A program made the position numbers and the translations under genes. This document shows positions 10,925-19,774 of a stretch of DNA of 33,923 nucleotides, one piece after another. The stretch lies in the NCBI GenBank assembly GCA_021798795.1, contig JAJZBR010000005.1, forward strand, positions 18,509-52,431. Direction: 5' to 3'. Below the pieces are notes generated by a model. The model made no database searches. It was not told the origin of the DNA and saw only the letters and a program-made list of their open reading frames with translations. How positions within the stretch are numbered: position 1 is the stretch's first letter; each line of letters opens with the position of its first letter. This DNA is from Pseudomonadota bacterium (GTDB lineage Bacteria; Pseudomonadota; Gammaproteobacteria; JAKAQQ01).

Positions 10925-11412
10925 ACGGGGTCACGACAAACCGGTACCCGATGACGCGGCGCGGCGTAGAGCGCCTGCGCGAGGAGTTGCGCACGCTCAA
11001 AACCGTGGAGCGGCCGAGGATCATCCAGGCGATCGCGGAGGCGCGCGCGCATGGAGATTTGAAGGAGAACGCCGAATACCATGCCGCCCGCGAGCAGCAA
11101 AGTTTCGTGGAAGGCCGGATTCACGAAATCGAGGACAAACTTGCGAATGCGGATGTGATCGATCTGGCCGATCTCAGGCCGGAGGGGCGGGTCGTATTCG
11201 GCGCGACCGTGGTCGTCCTGGATCTCGACCAGGGTACGACCCTGCACTATGAAATCGTGGGAGCGGATGAAGCTGATCTCCGCCTGTTCCGCATCTCGAA
11301 TACGTCCCCCCTGGCACGTGCCCTGATCGGCCGCCAGGCGGGCGATGAGGTCGAGGTTCAGGTTCCGGGAGGCATGCTTCATCTCGAGATCCAGGATGTG
11401 CGATATGAATAG
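10921..11412 (+). CDS. greA: Transcription elongation factor GreA
   Basis: Binds in the RNA polymerase secondary channel and stimulates cleavage of backtracked RNA. From GTG 10921 it is 163 aa. The N-terminal coiled coil ([18 protein letters not shown], then [20 protein letters not shown]) carries the acidic tip residues D46 and E49 that hold the catalytic metal. The C-terminal FKBP-like domain includes GATVVVLD and [18 protein letters not shown]. The GTG overlaps the carB stop (GTGA) and has GGGAGG upstream; ATG 10951 is a possible shorter start. carAB-greA is a common gammaproteobacterial arrangement. Confidence 0.96.
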
Positions 11413-11860
11413 TCCCGCACTGATCCGTACCCTTGCCATTCTTGCCTTGGCCTTCTCGCTCGGATCCTACAGCTCGATGATCACTCTCGCGCCCGTTTGG
11501 ATCAGCCGGTTCCCGGTCGGCACGCTGCTACGGGGCGCACTCGGTTTAACTTTCGCGGTCCTTGGATGGAGTGGCTTCCTGTGGCTGGTCCTGGCTTTTG
11601 TGCTCTTATCTCTCACGCCCCAGATGCGGCTCAGGTTTTTCGGAAGCCACGCCATCCCGCTTCCGGGGGTACTCGGCGCGAGTGCGATGCTGGCCGGGAT
11701 CTGGGTTATCGGGATTGTTCCTCTGACGGGAGCGCTCGCGCGTGCGGGTCACCGTCTCCAAACACTTTTCATACTGAGCCATCTGCTCTCGGTGGCCTGC
11801 GTGGTCGCGATCGTCGCTCTCGAAATCTGGGGAATGTCCGCGCTCACCCGCATGTCATGA
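11405..11860 (+). CDS. Small integral membrane protein, position of DUF4149 proteins
   Basis: A 151-residue hydrophobic protein with about four predicted membrane helices: near residues 8-30, 43-70, 88-108 and 122-144. It starts with ATG 11405 inside the last codons of greA and ends in an ATGA overlap with rlmE, so it is translated with both. In pseudomonads a DUF4149 membrane protein, then yhbY, lies between greA and rlmE. This gene has the same place and size, but I see no clear DUF4149 signature, so the family is inferred from position only. No catalytic motif is visible and the function is unknown. There is no yhbY-like gene between it and rlmE. Confidence 0.75.
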   Translation: MNSPALIRTLAILALAFSLGSYSSMITLAPVWISRFPVGTLLRGALGLTFAVLGWSGFLWLVLAFVLLSLTPQMRLRFFGSHAIPLPGVLGASAMLAGIWVIGIVPLTGALARAGHRLQTLFILSHLLSVACVVAIVALEIWGMSALTRMS

Positions 11861-12483
11861 CCGAGCGGCGCGACCGGCGCTGGATCGTCGAACACCTCCG
11901 TGATCCGTATGTCCGCCGGGCGCAACAGGAGGGATACCGGACGCGGGCGAGCTATAAGCTTGCTGAGCTGAACGAGCGGGAGCACCTGTTCAAGACCGGT
12001 CAGATCGTCCTCGACCTCGGAGCGGCGCCCGGTGGGTGGAGCCAGTATGCGCGCCGCGCCGTGGGCCGATCCGGACGTGTGGTGGCGATCGACCGTCTCC
12101 CCCTGGCGGATCTCGAGGGGGTGGATATCATCGAGTGCGACCTGCGTGAATCCGGTGTCGTCTCAAAGCGCCTTCGGACGTTAGGGATTGAACCGGGTGC
12201 CGTGGGGCTTGTTTTATCCGATATGGCCCCCAACTTAACAGGAGATGCCTCGGTTGACCAGGCGGGCATGCTCGAGCTCGGGATCTCCGCGCTCGATCTG
12301 GCCCGGAGTTGGCTTGCCCCGGAAGGTGCGCTCGTCTTCAAGTTTTTCCAGGGAGCCGAGTTTGCGGGCATGCGGGAGATGCTCGAACGGGATTTTTCCC
12401 GGGTCAAGGTGGTGAAGCCCCGAGCCTCTCGCGCCCGGAGCGCGGAGCTATATTTTTTGGCGCGTAATCGGCGCTTGGTGTAG
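11857..12483 (+). CDS. rlmE: 23S rRNA 2'-O-ribose methyltransferase RlmE (FtsJ/RrmJ)
   Basis: Methylates the 2'-OH of U2552 (E. coli numbering) in the A loop of 23S rRNA during late 50S assembly. The 208-residue protein matches E. coli RlmE (209) in length and motifs. The catalytic tetrad is visible as K34 (TRASYKLAEL), D122 (LSDMAPNLTGD), K162 (FKFFQG) and E197 (SAELYFLA). SAM-binding motif I is VLDLGAAPGGWSQY. ATG 11857 overlaps the preceding stop and puts homology right at the N-terminus. The pairing with ftsH downstream is conserved in proteobacteria. Confidence 0.97.
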   Translation: MTERRDRRWIVEHLRDPYVRRAQQEGYRTRASYKLAELNEREHLFKTGQIVLDLGAAPGGWSQYARRAVGRSGRVVAIDRLPLADLEGVDIIECDLRESGVVSKRLRTLGIEPGAVGLVLSDMAPNLTGDASVDQAGMLELGISALDLARSWLAPEGALVFKFFQGAEFAGMREMLERDFSRVKVVKPRASRARSAELYFLARNRRLV

Positions 12484-12558
12484 GCTAGATGAGTCTAAGT
12501 CGCGGCAATGGGCTGATGGGGCTCTGATCTGTGGCGCGGGCTCGGAGGATTGATACCG

Positions 12559-14487
12559 GTGAATGAGCAACTGAAAACCGCCTTGCTTTGGGGATTGGTC
12601 ATTGCGGCCATTTTCTTCTTTGTCATGCATTTTGGTCAAAGTCCCGAGCGGGCGCAGGCGATCACGTTTTCTCAGTTCGTGCGGGACGTCAAGAGTCACG
12701 GCGTCACGAGTGTGACGCTTCAGCAGAACAAGGTGACCGGGCAGTTGAGCTCCGGAACAAAGTTCAGTACCTACAATCCCGAAACCAACAATACGGCGCT
12801 TCTCGGCCGCTTGGAGCGCAACCACGTCCGGATCATTGCCAAGCCTCCGCCGAAACCGTCCTTTTTCATGAGCCTGCTCGAAAATGTCCTGCCTTTTGTC
12901 CTTCTGATCGGACTCTGGTGGTGGCTCATGCGCAGCATGATGCAAGGTGGGGGGGGGCGTGGGGCGCTCTCGTTCGGGAAAAGCCGCGCCAAGCTTATGA
13001 CCGAAGATCAGGTCCGGATCACCTTCGCGGATGTCGCAGGAGTTGACGAGGCCAAGGAAGAGGTCATGGAACTTGTTGATTTCTTAAAAGATCCTGGGAA
13101 ATTCCAGCGTCTCGGCGGGCGCATCCCGCGAGGTGTGCTCCTGATCGGGTCACCCGGTACCGGCAAGACACTCCTTGCCAAGGCGATCGCCGGCGAGGCC
13201 AAGGTACCTTTTTTCAGCATTTCAGGCTCGGATTTTGTCGAGATGTTCGTAGGCGTGGGTGCCTCGCGAGTCCGGGACATGTTCGAGCAGGCCAAAAAGC
13301 ATGCGCCCTGTATCGTATTCATAGACGAGATCGACGCGGTGGGTCGCCACCGGGGTGCCGGGCTCGGCGGCGGGCATGATGAGCGCGAACAGACCCTCAA
13401 CCAGCTTCTGGTCGAGATGGACGGGTTTTCCGGCAACGAAGGCGTGATCGTGATTGCGGCCACCAACCGGCCCGATGTGCTCGATCCGGCGCTGCTGCGT
13501 CCCGGACGGTTCGACCGGCAGGTGATCGTTCCCCTGCCCGATGTTCGCGGCCGCGAGCAGATCGTCCGGGTTCACATGCGTCGGCTGCCGATCGGAGACG
13601 ACGTTCGCCCCGAGATCATTGCCCGGGGTACGCCCGGCTTTTCCGGAGCCGACCTCATGAATCTCGTCAATGAAGCGGCCCTGATCGCGGCACGGATGAA
13701 CGCCCGGGTCGTCGCCATGACGGATTTCGAAAAGGCCAAAGACAAAATCCTGATGGGCGTCGAGCGCCGCTCCATGGTCATGAGTGACAAGGAAAAACAG
13801 CTCACGGCCTATCATGAGGCGGGTCATGCCATCGTCGGGCTCAACGTGCCGGATCACGATCCGGTCTACAAGGTGAGCATTATCCCGCGTGGCCGCGCAC
13901 TCGGGGTCACCATGTTTCTGCCCGAGGCGGATCGCTACAGTTACAGCAAGCAGCGTCTGGACAGCCAGATCTGCAGTCTTTTCGGTGGCCGGGTGGCAGA
14001 GGAGCTCGTATTCGGACCGGATCAGGTCACAACCGGTGCTTCGAACGACATCGAGCGCGCCACCGAGATCGCCCGCAACATGGTCACCAAGTGGGGTCTG
14101 TCCGACCGGCTCGGCCCCCAAGCCTATAGCGAGGAGGAGGGGGAAGTGTTCCTGGGCCATGCGGTCTCGCGTCACAAGCAGGTCTCCGATGAGACCAATC
14201 ACATCATCGACGAGGAAGTCCGTAATATCATCAACCGTAACTATGCACAAGCCCAGGTGATCCTCACGGCCCACCGGGTGCATCTCGATCTCATGGCCGA
14301 CGCGCTCGTTCGCTACGAGACGATCGATCTCAAGCAGATCCAGGATATCCTCGAAGGCAAAACGCCCCGCCCGCCACCGGGCTGGAACGATTCGGGCAGC
14401 AGCGGCACAGTCGCTCCTGTGGTCCCCGCTGCGCCGGGTGGCAACGCCAAGGAAGGGACCATCGGGGGTCCCGCGAGCCAGCACTGA
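12559..14487 (+). CDS. ftsH: ATP-dependent zinc metalloprotease FtsH
   Basis: Membrane-anchored AAA+ protease that degrades membrane proteins and short-lived regulators. The 642-residue protein has two N-terminal membrane helices (about 7-25 and 108-127) around a periplasmic domain. The AAA+ module has Walker A GSPGTGKT (197-204), Walker [10 protein letters not shown] (251-259) and the arginine-finger region RPGRFDRQ. The zinc site HEAGH (419-423) is intact. Walker A has Ser where most FtsH proteins have Pro (GPPGTGKT). GTG 12559 is preferred over TTG 12550 because GGAGG (12544-12548) is ten bases before the GTG but touches the TTG. The C-terminal tail is Pro/Gly-rich and poorly conserved. 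Confidence 0.97.
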   Translation: MNEQLKTALLWGLVIAAIFFFVMHFGQSPERAQAITFSQFVRDVKSHGVTSVTLQQNKVTGQLSSGTKFSTYNPETNNTALLGRLERNHVRIIAKPPPKPSFFMSLLENVLPFVLLIGLWWWLMRSMMQGGGGRGALSFGKSRAKLMTEDQVRITFADVAGVDEAKEEVMELVDFLKDPGKFQRLGGRIPRGVLLIGSPGTGKTLLAKAIAGEAKVPFFSISGSDFVEMFVGVGASRVRDMFEQAKKHAPCIVFIDEIDAVGRHRGAGLGGGHDEREQTLNQLLVEMDGFSGNEGVIVIAATNRPDVLDPALLRPGRFDRQVIVPLPDVRGREQIVRVHMRRLPIGDDVRPEIIARGTPGFSGADLMNLVNEAALIAARMNARVVAMTDFEKAKDKILMGVERRSMVMSDKEKQLTAYHEAGHAIVGLNVPDHDPVYKVSIIPRGRALGVTMFLPEADRYSYSKQRLDSQICSLFGGRVAEELVFGPDQVTTGASNDIERATEIARNMVTKWGLSDRLGPQAYSEEEGEVFLGHAVSRHKQVSDETNHIIDEEVRNIINRNYAQAQVILTAHRVHLDLMADALVRYETIDLKQIQDILEGKTPRPPPGWNDSGSSGTVAPVVPAAPGGNAKEGTIGGPASQH

Positions 14488-14501
14488 GTCCGGAGCGCGG
14501 A

Positions 14502-15332
14502 TTGTTCTGGGCCGGTTTTGATCTCGAACGCCCCCGGGTCGTCGGGGTACTCAACGTAACGCCCGACTCCTTTTACGACGGGGGACGTTCGATCGATCCA
14601 GGCCGCGCACTCGAATGTGCCGAGAGCCTTGTCGGGGAAGGGGTTGATCTCATCGAAATCGGCGGTGAATCAACCCGGCCGGGTGCATGCCCCGTTCCCT
14701 TCGATGAGGAGCGTCGCCGGGTCATCCCGGTGGTCGAACGTGTGGCACGGGCGCTCGCCGTGCCCATTGCGGTTGATACCAGCCAGCCTGAAATCATGCG
14801 TGCGGCTCATGGGGTGGGCGCCCGGATCATCAACGATGTGAGGGGGTTGAGACTCCCTGGTGCGTTGGATGCGGTATCCGACCTCAAGATCCCGGTCTGT
14901 CTCATGCACATGCAGGGAGAACCCGCGACGATGCAGATCCGGCCGGTTTATGGCGATGTTGTGGCCGAGGTGGCGGACTATCTGCTTGAGCGGGCGGGTA
15001 CAGCCCAGGCTGCCGGGGTTTCCCGGGATGCCATCGCCATCGACCCCGGCTTTGGATTCGGCAAGAGCTTGGAACACAATCTCGCGCTGCTCAGGGGACT
15101 TGGTCGGTTTGCCCATCTCGGTTACCCCCTCATGGTCGGGTTGTCACGAAAATCCCTGATCGGCGCCCTGACAGGTCGCCCCGTCACCGAGCGTCTCGCC
15201 GGAAGTCTTGCGGCTGCCGCGCTCGCACTCCAGTCCGGAGCACGATTGATTCGTACCCATGATGTGGCGCAGACGCAGGACGTGATCCGGATCTGGGAGG
15301 CCGCGCGTGGCGCGTCCCCGATCGCAGCCTGA
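14502..15332 (+). CDS. folP: Dihydropteroate synthase
   Basis: Condenses the FolK product with p-aminobenzoate to give dihydropteroate; it is the sulfonamide target. The 276-residue TIM-barrel protein shows GVLNVTPDSFYDGG, IEIGGESTRPGA, VDTSQPE, IINDVRGL, LMHMQGEP, the DPGFGFGKSLEHN loop, VGLSRKSLIG and RTHDV in the right order. The start is TTG 14502, with GGAG six bases upstream and conserved sequence beginning about 11 residues in. It lies 14 bp after ftsH, as in many proteobacteria. Confidence 0.96.
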   Translation: MFWAGFDLERPRVVGVLNVTPDSFYDGGRSIDPGRALECAESLVGEGVDLIEIGGESTRPGACPVPFDEERRRVIPVVERVARALAVPIAVDTSQPEIMRAAHGVGARIINDVRGLRLPGALDAVSDLKIPVCLMHMQGEPATMQIRPVYGDVVAEVADYLLERAGTAQAAGVSRDAIAIDPGFGFGKSLEHNLALLRGLGRFAHLGYPLMVGLSRKSLIGALTGRPVTERLAGSLAAAALALQSGARLIRTHDVAQTQDVIRIWEAARGASPIAA

Positions 15333-15384
15333 GGGGCATCTTTCTCCCGGGCGCCCGAACCTGGGATTGGGGAGGCTCTAGCTT

Positions 15385-16737
15385 GTGAACGGGCGTGGGA
15401 TTTTTGGAACCGATGGCGTCCGCGGCGAGGTCGGCGTCGCACCCATGACACCCGAATGGGTATTGAGGCTCGGATGGGCCGCAGGTCGTATCCTGGCTCG
15501 GGATCAGGCCCATCGCGGGGTCGTGATCGGCAAGGATACCCGCAACTCGGGCTATCTCTTCGAGTCCGCTCTCGAATCAGGTCTCTCGGCCGCCGGCGTT
15601 TCAGTCTTCTTGCTGGGCCCGTTTCCGACACCCGGGGTCTCCTATATCACGCAGGCGATCGGTGCGGCAGCGGGCATCGTGATCAGCGCTTCGCATAATC
15701 CCTACACCGACAACGGAATCAAGTTTTTCGGCCCGGACGGGCGCAAACTCCCGGACTCGCTCGAACAGGCGATCGAAGCGCAGTTGCGTGAGTCCATGGA
15801 GCTCGTCCCGCTTCATGCACTCGGACAGGTGCGGCGGCTGGACGATGCCAGTGACCGTTATCTTGATTTTTGCATGAGCTGTGTTCCCTCGAGCATGAAT
15901 CTTTCGGGTTGGACCCTTTGCCTCGACTGTGCCCACGGCGCCACTTACCGGTTTGCTCCGATCCTGTTCGAGCGGCTGGGTGCGCACGTGATCCCGTTAG
16001 GGACCGCACCCAACGGACTCAATATCAACGACGGGGTGGGATCCGTCCACCCTGAAGCGCTGGTCCGGGCCGTATTGGCTCACGGCGCAGATCTCGGCGT
16101 GGCGTTTGACGGCGATGGGGATCGGGTGATTTTCGTGGACGCCGAAGGGCACATCGTCGACGGGGATGCCCTGCTTTACGTTCTTGCGTGCGACCGGTTG
16201 GCCGAAAATCGGCTGAGGGGGCCTGTCGTGGGCACCGTCATGGCGAACCTCGGTCTCGAAGAAACGTTCCACGCGCACAAGATTCCATTCTGTCGAACAC
16301 CGGTCGGGGATCGGCACGTTCTGGCACGTCTCGAAACCGAAGGTGGCGTACTCGGCGGCGAGAGTTCGGGGCATCTCATCAATCTGGATCTCACACCGAC
16401 CGGCGATGGCTTGATCTCGGCACTCCAGGTCATTCGAGCGAGTTGGCGGCAGGGCCGCCCCCTGTCCGATCTCGTCGCGGACTTACGCCGATATCCCCAG
16501 AAAACGGTCAATGTGCCCTGGCCCCGTGGATGCGGGGTGCCGAATGAGGAGAAGATGGCGGAGGATCTCAGGGCAGCCAAACAGCTGCTCGGTCATCCTG
16601 CCCGGATCCTGATCCGTCCCTCTGGCACGGAGCCGCTTTTGCGGGTCACGGTCGAGGGTGGAGAATCCGGAAGCCTCGAAAGAGTATCCGCCCAACTGAG
16701 TGCGCGTCTGGCTGAACTGCGGGATGCCGAACGGTGA
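15385..16737 (+). CDS. glmM: Phosphoglucosamine mutase
   Basis: Interconverts glucosamine-6-phosphate and glucosamine-1-phosphate for peptidoglycan and LPS precursors. The 450-residue protein has the N-terminal FGTDGVRG, the phosphoserine loop ISASHNPYTDNGIKFFG (active Ser103), the Mg-binding DGDGDR (242-247), the sugar-binding GGESSGHL (324-331) and the phosphate-binding RPSGTEPLLRV near the C-terminus. Length fits the family. Start GTG 15385 has GGAGG nine bases upstream. The stop overlaps the tpiA start (GTGA). Confidence 0.97.
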   Translation: MNGRGIFGTDGVRGEVGVAPMTPEWVLRLGWAAGRILARDQAHRGVVIGKDTRNSGYLFESALESGLSAAGVSVFLLGPFPTPGVSYITQAIGAAAGIVISASHNPYTDNGIKFFGPDGRKLPDSLEQAIEAQLRESMELVPLHALGQVRRLDDASDRYLDFCMSCVPSSMNLSGWTLCLDCAHGATYRFAPILFERLGAHVIPLGTAPNGLNINDGVGSVHPEALVRAVLAHGADLGVAFDGDGDRVIFVDAEGHIVDGDALLYVLACDRLAENRLRGPVVGTVMANLGLEETFHAHKIPFCRTPVGDRHVLARLETEGGVLGGESSGHLINLDLTPTGDGLISALQVIRASWRQGRPLSDLVADLRRYPQKTVNVPWPRGCGVPNEEKMAEDLRAAKQLLGHPARILIRPSGTEPLLRVTVEGGESGSLERVSAQLSARLAELRDAER

Positions 16738-17582
16738 GTGCGAGCCGGCCCTGTCCATCTTCCGCGTCGCATCCGGTCAAAACAGTCATCGCAAACTGGA
16801 AGCTTCACGGCTCGATTGCTCAGGTCGAAGGCTGGATCGATGCTCTTCAATCTTTGGAAGTGATCCGCTCGGGCCGGATCCAGCTCATCCTGTGCCCACC
16901 CGCGATCTGGCTTGATCGGGCATGCAAAGAGACACGCGGTCGGCCGATCGTTCTCGGCGCGCAAAACGTCGCAGCCCATGACCGAGGGCCCTATACGGGA
17001 GAAATTTCGGCTGCCATGGCCTTCGAAGCGGGTGCGCGCTATACGCTCGTTGGCCATTCCGAACGGCGCCGGCTCTTCGGAGAAACCGAACAGATGGTCA
17101 GGGAGAAGATCGGACAGGCCGTCCGCGCCGGGCTTGTCCCGGTCGTCTGCATCGGGGAGACCGCCGAGGAGAGGCGAGCCGGAGAGACGGAGACAGTCCT
17201 CACCCGTCAACTCGAGGCGATCCGGGCCCTTTGCGAAGAGTCCGGGCCGGATCCTTGGGTTGCCTATGAGCCGGTTTGGTCCATCGGCACCGGAATCCCC
17301 GCCGCACCGGAAGAACTGGTCGAGATCGTGACCTTCATCCGCGCGCAGATGGCATCTGCTAATGCTACAATGCGCAACCGGTTACGCCTGCTTTACGGAG
17401 GAAGTGTGAGTGCAGGGAACGCAGCCCTGCTCGGCTGTCTTCAGGGAATCGACGGACTCCTCGTGGGCGGAGCGTCAGTCGAGGCGGATTCGATGGCCGC
17501 GCTCTGTCGCGCGGTGGGAGGGGAGGAGTCCCCGGATGGCTATGAGGTGGGAGCGGATGCGGGTTCGTCTTTGAGGGGCTGA
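16734..17582 (+). CDS. tpiA: Triosephosphate isomerase
   Basis: Interconverts dihydroxyacetone phosphate and glyceraldehyde-3-phosphate in glycolysis and gluconeogenesis. It has the catalytic residues N21 and K23 in IANWKLHG, H108 in VGHSERR and E179 in AYEPVWSIGTG, plus the phosphate-binding YGGSV and LLVGGAS. NWKLHG in place of the usual NWKMNG is seen in some gammaproteobacterial enzymes. At 282 aa it is longer than the usual 250, through a longer N-terminus from GTG 16734 and a weakly conserved tail of about 20 residues. The GTG overlaps the glmM stop; no better internal start was seen. Confidence 0.95.
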   Translation: MSASRPCPSSASHPVKTVIANWKLHGSIAQVEGWIDALQSLEVIRSGRIQLILCPPAIWLDRACKETRGRPIVLGAQNVAAHDRGPYTGEISAAMAFEAGARYTLVGHSERRRLFGETEQMVREKIGQAVRAGLVPVVCIGETAEERRAGETETVLTRQLEAIRALCEESGPDPWVAYEPVWSIGTGIPAAPEELVEIVTFIRAQMASANATMRNRLRLLYGGSVSAGNAALLGCLQGIDGLLVGGASVEADSMAALCRAVGGEESPDGYEVGADAGSSLRG

Positions 17583-17590
17583 AGTTTACA

Positions 17591-17956
17591 ATGTTGCTGA
17601 TATTCTTGACTGCTTTTCAGTTTGTGCTGGCTCTTGTGCTTCTGGTCGTGATCCTTTTGCAGCATGGCAAAGGAGCGGATGCGGGTGCGGGATTTGGCGC
17701 AGGCGCGTCCGGCACGGTATTCGGCGCTCGGGGTGCTGCCAACTTTTTGAGCCGCACAACCGCGGTTGCCGCCGTTCTTTTCTTTGCAAACTGCATTGCC
17801 CTGACCTATGTCATCCAGACCGCCGGGGGGGCGAGCGCGAGTCTCATTCTGAGTGCCAAGCCACGGCACAAGATCCGGGTGCCCACGAAGTCGAAACCGC
17901 TTCCGGCGCCCGCAAAAACATCCCGGACACTTCCGGTTCCGGGTTCGAAAGGTTGA
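17591..17956 (+). CDS. secG: Protein translocase subunit SecG
   Basis: Auxiliary subunit of the SecYEG channel in the inner membrane. It has two membrane helices, at about residues 3-23 and 55-77. The loop between them is the conserved SecG signature, read as LLQHGKGADAGAGFGAGASG followed by TVFGARGAANFLSRTT. The 121-residue length includes a Lys/Pro-rich tail typical of the family. It begins eight bases after tpiA and precedes a tRNA-Leu gene, as in many gammaproteobacteria. Confidence 0.95.
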   Translation: MLLIFLTAFQFVLALVLLVVILLQHGKGADAGAGFGAGASGTVFGARGAANFLSRTTAVAAVLFFANCIALTYVIQTAGGASASLILSAKPRHKIRVPTKSKPLPAPAKTSRTLPVPGSKG

Positions 17957-17957
17957 T

Positions 17958-17970
17958 CGCCCGGAGGGCG
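17958..17970. repeat. Short hairpin after secG
   Basis: CGCCC-GGA-GGGCG forms a 5-bp stem two bases after the secG stop and 23 bp before tRNA-Leu. No T-run follows, so it is unlikely to stop transcription alone; it could help process a joint secG-tRNA transcript. Confidence 0.3.
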
Positions 17971-17993
17971 TGAGTCAGGCGATCGCGGGACGA

Positions 17994-18078
17994 GCCGACG
18001 TGGTGGAATTGGTAGACACGCCGTCTTGAGGGGGCGGTGGCGAAAGCCGTGTGAGTTCGAGTCTCACCGTCGGTACCA
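17994..18078 (+). tRNA. tRNA-Leu(GAG)
   Basis: An 85-nt class II tRNA with encoded CCA. Acceptor strands are GCCGACG and CGTCGGT, with a G-U closing pair as in E. coli tRNA-Leu(GAG). The D arm is GGTGGAATTGGTAGACAC. The anticodon loop TTGAGGG gives GAG. A variable arm and the T arm GTGAG-TTCGAGT-CTCAC follow. tRNA-Leu between secG and nuoA is a conserved position. Confidence 0.96.
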
Positions 18079-18163
18079 GATGGAGCAGGCATTGCTCGAA
18101 TCCTTCGGGTGCCTCTCACTCTCGAAGACAGCCCAGGAGACAGCAGGTCCGGCCGGCATCGGT

Positions 18164-18169
18164 TAAAAT
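18164..18169 (+). promoter_or_regulatory. Candidate -10 element of the nuo operon
   Basis: TAAAAT lies 32 bp before the nuoA ATG in an AT-rich pocket of the 123-bp gap after tRNA-Leu. No good -35 box is seen 16-18 bp upstream, so the operon may use an activator or read-through from secG-tRNA-Leu. Confidence 0.35.
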
Positions 18170-18201
18170 ATCCATATCAAATTGAAAGCTGTGGCCACCC
18201 G

Positions 18202-18558
18202 ATGCTTCCAAACTACCTCACCGTCCTTCTGTTCCTGGGTGTCGGTGGTGCGGTCGGGGTGGCGCTTCTCGCACTCGGATTTTTCTTGGGGCCCAACCGA
18301 CGCGATCCGGCCAAGACGCGGCCCTATGAATGCGGGTTTGAACCCTTCGAAGACGCGCGCATGAAGTTCGAAGTTCGCTATTACCTGGTCGCAATCCTTT
18401 TCATCCTGTTCGATCTTGAGATCACCTTTCTGTTTCCCTGGGCGGTTGCCTTGCCTAAGATCGGATGGCCCGGCTTCTGGGCCATGGGCCTGTTCCTCTT
18501 GGTTCTGGTCGTGGGCTACCTTTACGAATGGAGCAAGGGAGGTCTCGAATGGGAGTGA
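18202..18558 (+). CDS. nuoA: NADH-quinone oxidoreductase subunit A
   Basis: Small membrane subunit of complex I near the quinone site. The 118-residue protein has three membrane helices (about 3-27, 58-80 and 87-107). The conserved loop after helix 1 is [20 protein letters not shown], followed by [14 protein letters not shown] with its acidic end and FLFPWA. ATG 18202 puts the first helix at the N-terminus as in other NuoA proteins. It opens the operon and overlaps nuoB. Confidence 0.96.
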   Translation: MLPNYLTVLLFLGVGGAVGVALLALGFFLGPNRRDPAKTRPYECGFEPFEDARMKFEVRYYLVAILFILFDLEITFLFPWAVALPKIGWPGFWAMGLFLLVLVVGYLYEWSKGGLEWE

Positions 18559-19064
18559 CTGGGGCGGCCCTGCCCCCGGAACTCGGTCTGCTCGATCGTC
18601 AGGGATATGCCACAACGTCTTTGGATCAACTCATCAACTGGGCCCGCACCGGTTCGCTCTGGCCCATGACTTTCGGGCTGGCTTGCTGTGCCGTCGAGAT
18701 GATGCATGCGGGAGCGGCCCGCTATGACCTCGACCAGTTCGGGGTCGTCTTCCGCCCGAGCCCACGCCAGTCCGATGTGATGATCGTGGCCGGGACGCTG
18801 GTCAACAAGATGGCGCCGGCCCTGCGCCGCGTCTACGACCAGATGCCGGAGCCCAAATGGGTGATTTCGATGGGGTCCTGTGCGAACGGCGGCGGCTACT
18901 ATCACTACTCCTACTCGGTGGTCAGGGGGTGTGACCGGATCATACCGGTCGATATCTACGTGCCGGGATGCCCGCCGACCGCTGAGGCACTTCTCTACGG
19001 CATCTTGCAGCTCCAGAAAAAAATCCGGCGGCATCCGGCGCCGGTTCTTCAGGCTGCTCCATGA
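18549..19064 (+). CDS. nuoB: NADH-quinone oxidoreductase subunit B
   Basis: Holds the terminal [4Fe-4S] cluster N2 that passes electrons to quinone. The four ligands are present as C46 and C47 ([11 protein letters not shown]), C111 (GSCANGGG) and C141 ([10 protein letters not shown]). Length is 171 aa. ATG 18549 overlaps the last nuoA codons; homology starts a few residues in. The protein sits at the interface of the peripheral and membrane arms. Confidence 0.97.
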   Translation: MGVTGAALPPELGLLDRQGYATTSLDQLINWARTGSLWPMTFGLACCAVEMMHAGAARYDLDQFGVVFRPSPRQSDVMIVAGTLVNKMAPALRRVYDQMPEPKWVISMGSCANGGGYYHYSYSVVRGCDRIIPVDIYVPGCPPTAEALLYGILQLQKKIRRHPAPVLQAAP

Positions 19065-19774
19065 CCGAGTGTCCGCACGCGCCGGAGATCGAGCTTCGGT
19101 ACCGGATTCTCAGTGTCTGGCCCGATGCGGCGGTCGAGATCAACCGTGTCGGGGAAGTGGTCTGGATCCTTGCCCCAAACCGGCTCCTCGATGTGGCTCA
19201 AACACTGAGATCGGATACGCGCTTCGGCTTCGAACAGCTGATAGATGTTACCGCCGTCGATTACCTCACCTATGGTGAGGAAGATTGGGTGACCGAGTCG
19301 AGTACGCAAACCGGATTCAGCCGGGCAGCGACCCGGGACCCCATCCGGGATCCGGACGTGCGCCCCGCGAAGCCGGGCCGCCGTTTTGTCGTTGTCTATC
19401 ATCTTCTGTCCCTGGTCGAGAACTGGCGGCTACGCATCAAGGTTCCCCCGGATTCCGATGCGGCGCCGCTCGTGCCGTCGGTCGTTGGCATCTACGCATC
19501 CGCCAACTGGTTCGAGCGGGAAGTCTTCGATCTCTTCGGTATCCTTTTCACAGGTCACCCGGATCTCCGCCGCATTCTGACCGACTATGGATTCATCGGA
19601 CACCCCTTCCGCAAGGATTTTCCTCTATCCGGTGAGGTGGAGGTCCGTTACGACCCCGAGGCCGGACGGGTGGTCTATGAGCCCGTCTCGATCGCCCCCC
19701 GTGAGCTGGTTCCCCGGGTGATCCGGCACGACGCGCGTTACCTCGATCCCAAGCCGCCCAAAGACCATGCCTGA
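19061..19774 (+). CDS. nuoC: NADH-quinone oxidoreductase subunit C
   Basis: 30-kDa-type subunit of the peripheral arm. The 237-residue protein has the family core: [10 protein letters not shown]-like [37 protein letters not shown], then [20 protein letters not shown] and [14 protein letters not shown]. It is separate from nuoD, unlike the fused nuoCD of enteric bacteria. A hydrophilic insertion (about residues 70-108) before the VVVYHLLS strand is common in gamma- and betaproteobacterial NuoC. ATGA overlap with nuoB; an 8-nt overlap with nuoD. Confidence 0.96.
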   Translation: MTECPHAPEIELRYRILSVWPDAAVEINRVGEVVWILAPNRLLDVAQTLRSDTRFGFEQLIDVTAVDYLTYGEEDWVTESSTQTGFSRAATRDPIRDPDVRPAKPGRRFVVVYHLLSLVENWRLRIKVPPDSDAAPLVPSVVGIYASANWFEREVFDLFGILFTGHPDLRRILTDYGFIGHPFRKDFPLSGEVEVRYDPEAGRVVYEPVSIAPRELVPRVIRHDARYLDPKPPKDHA

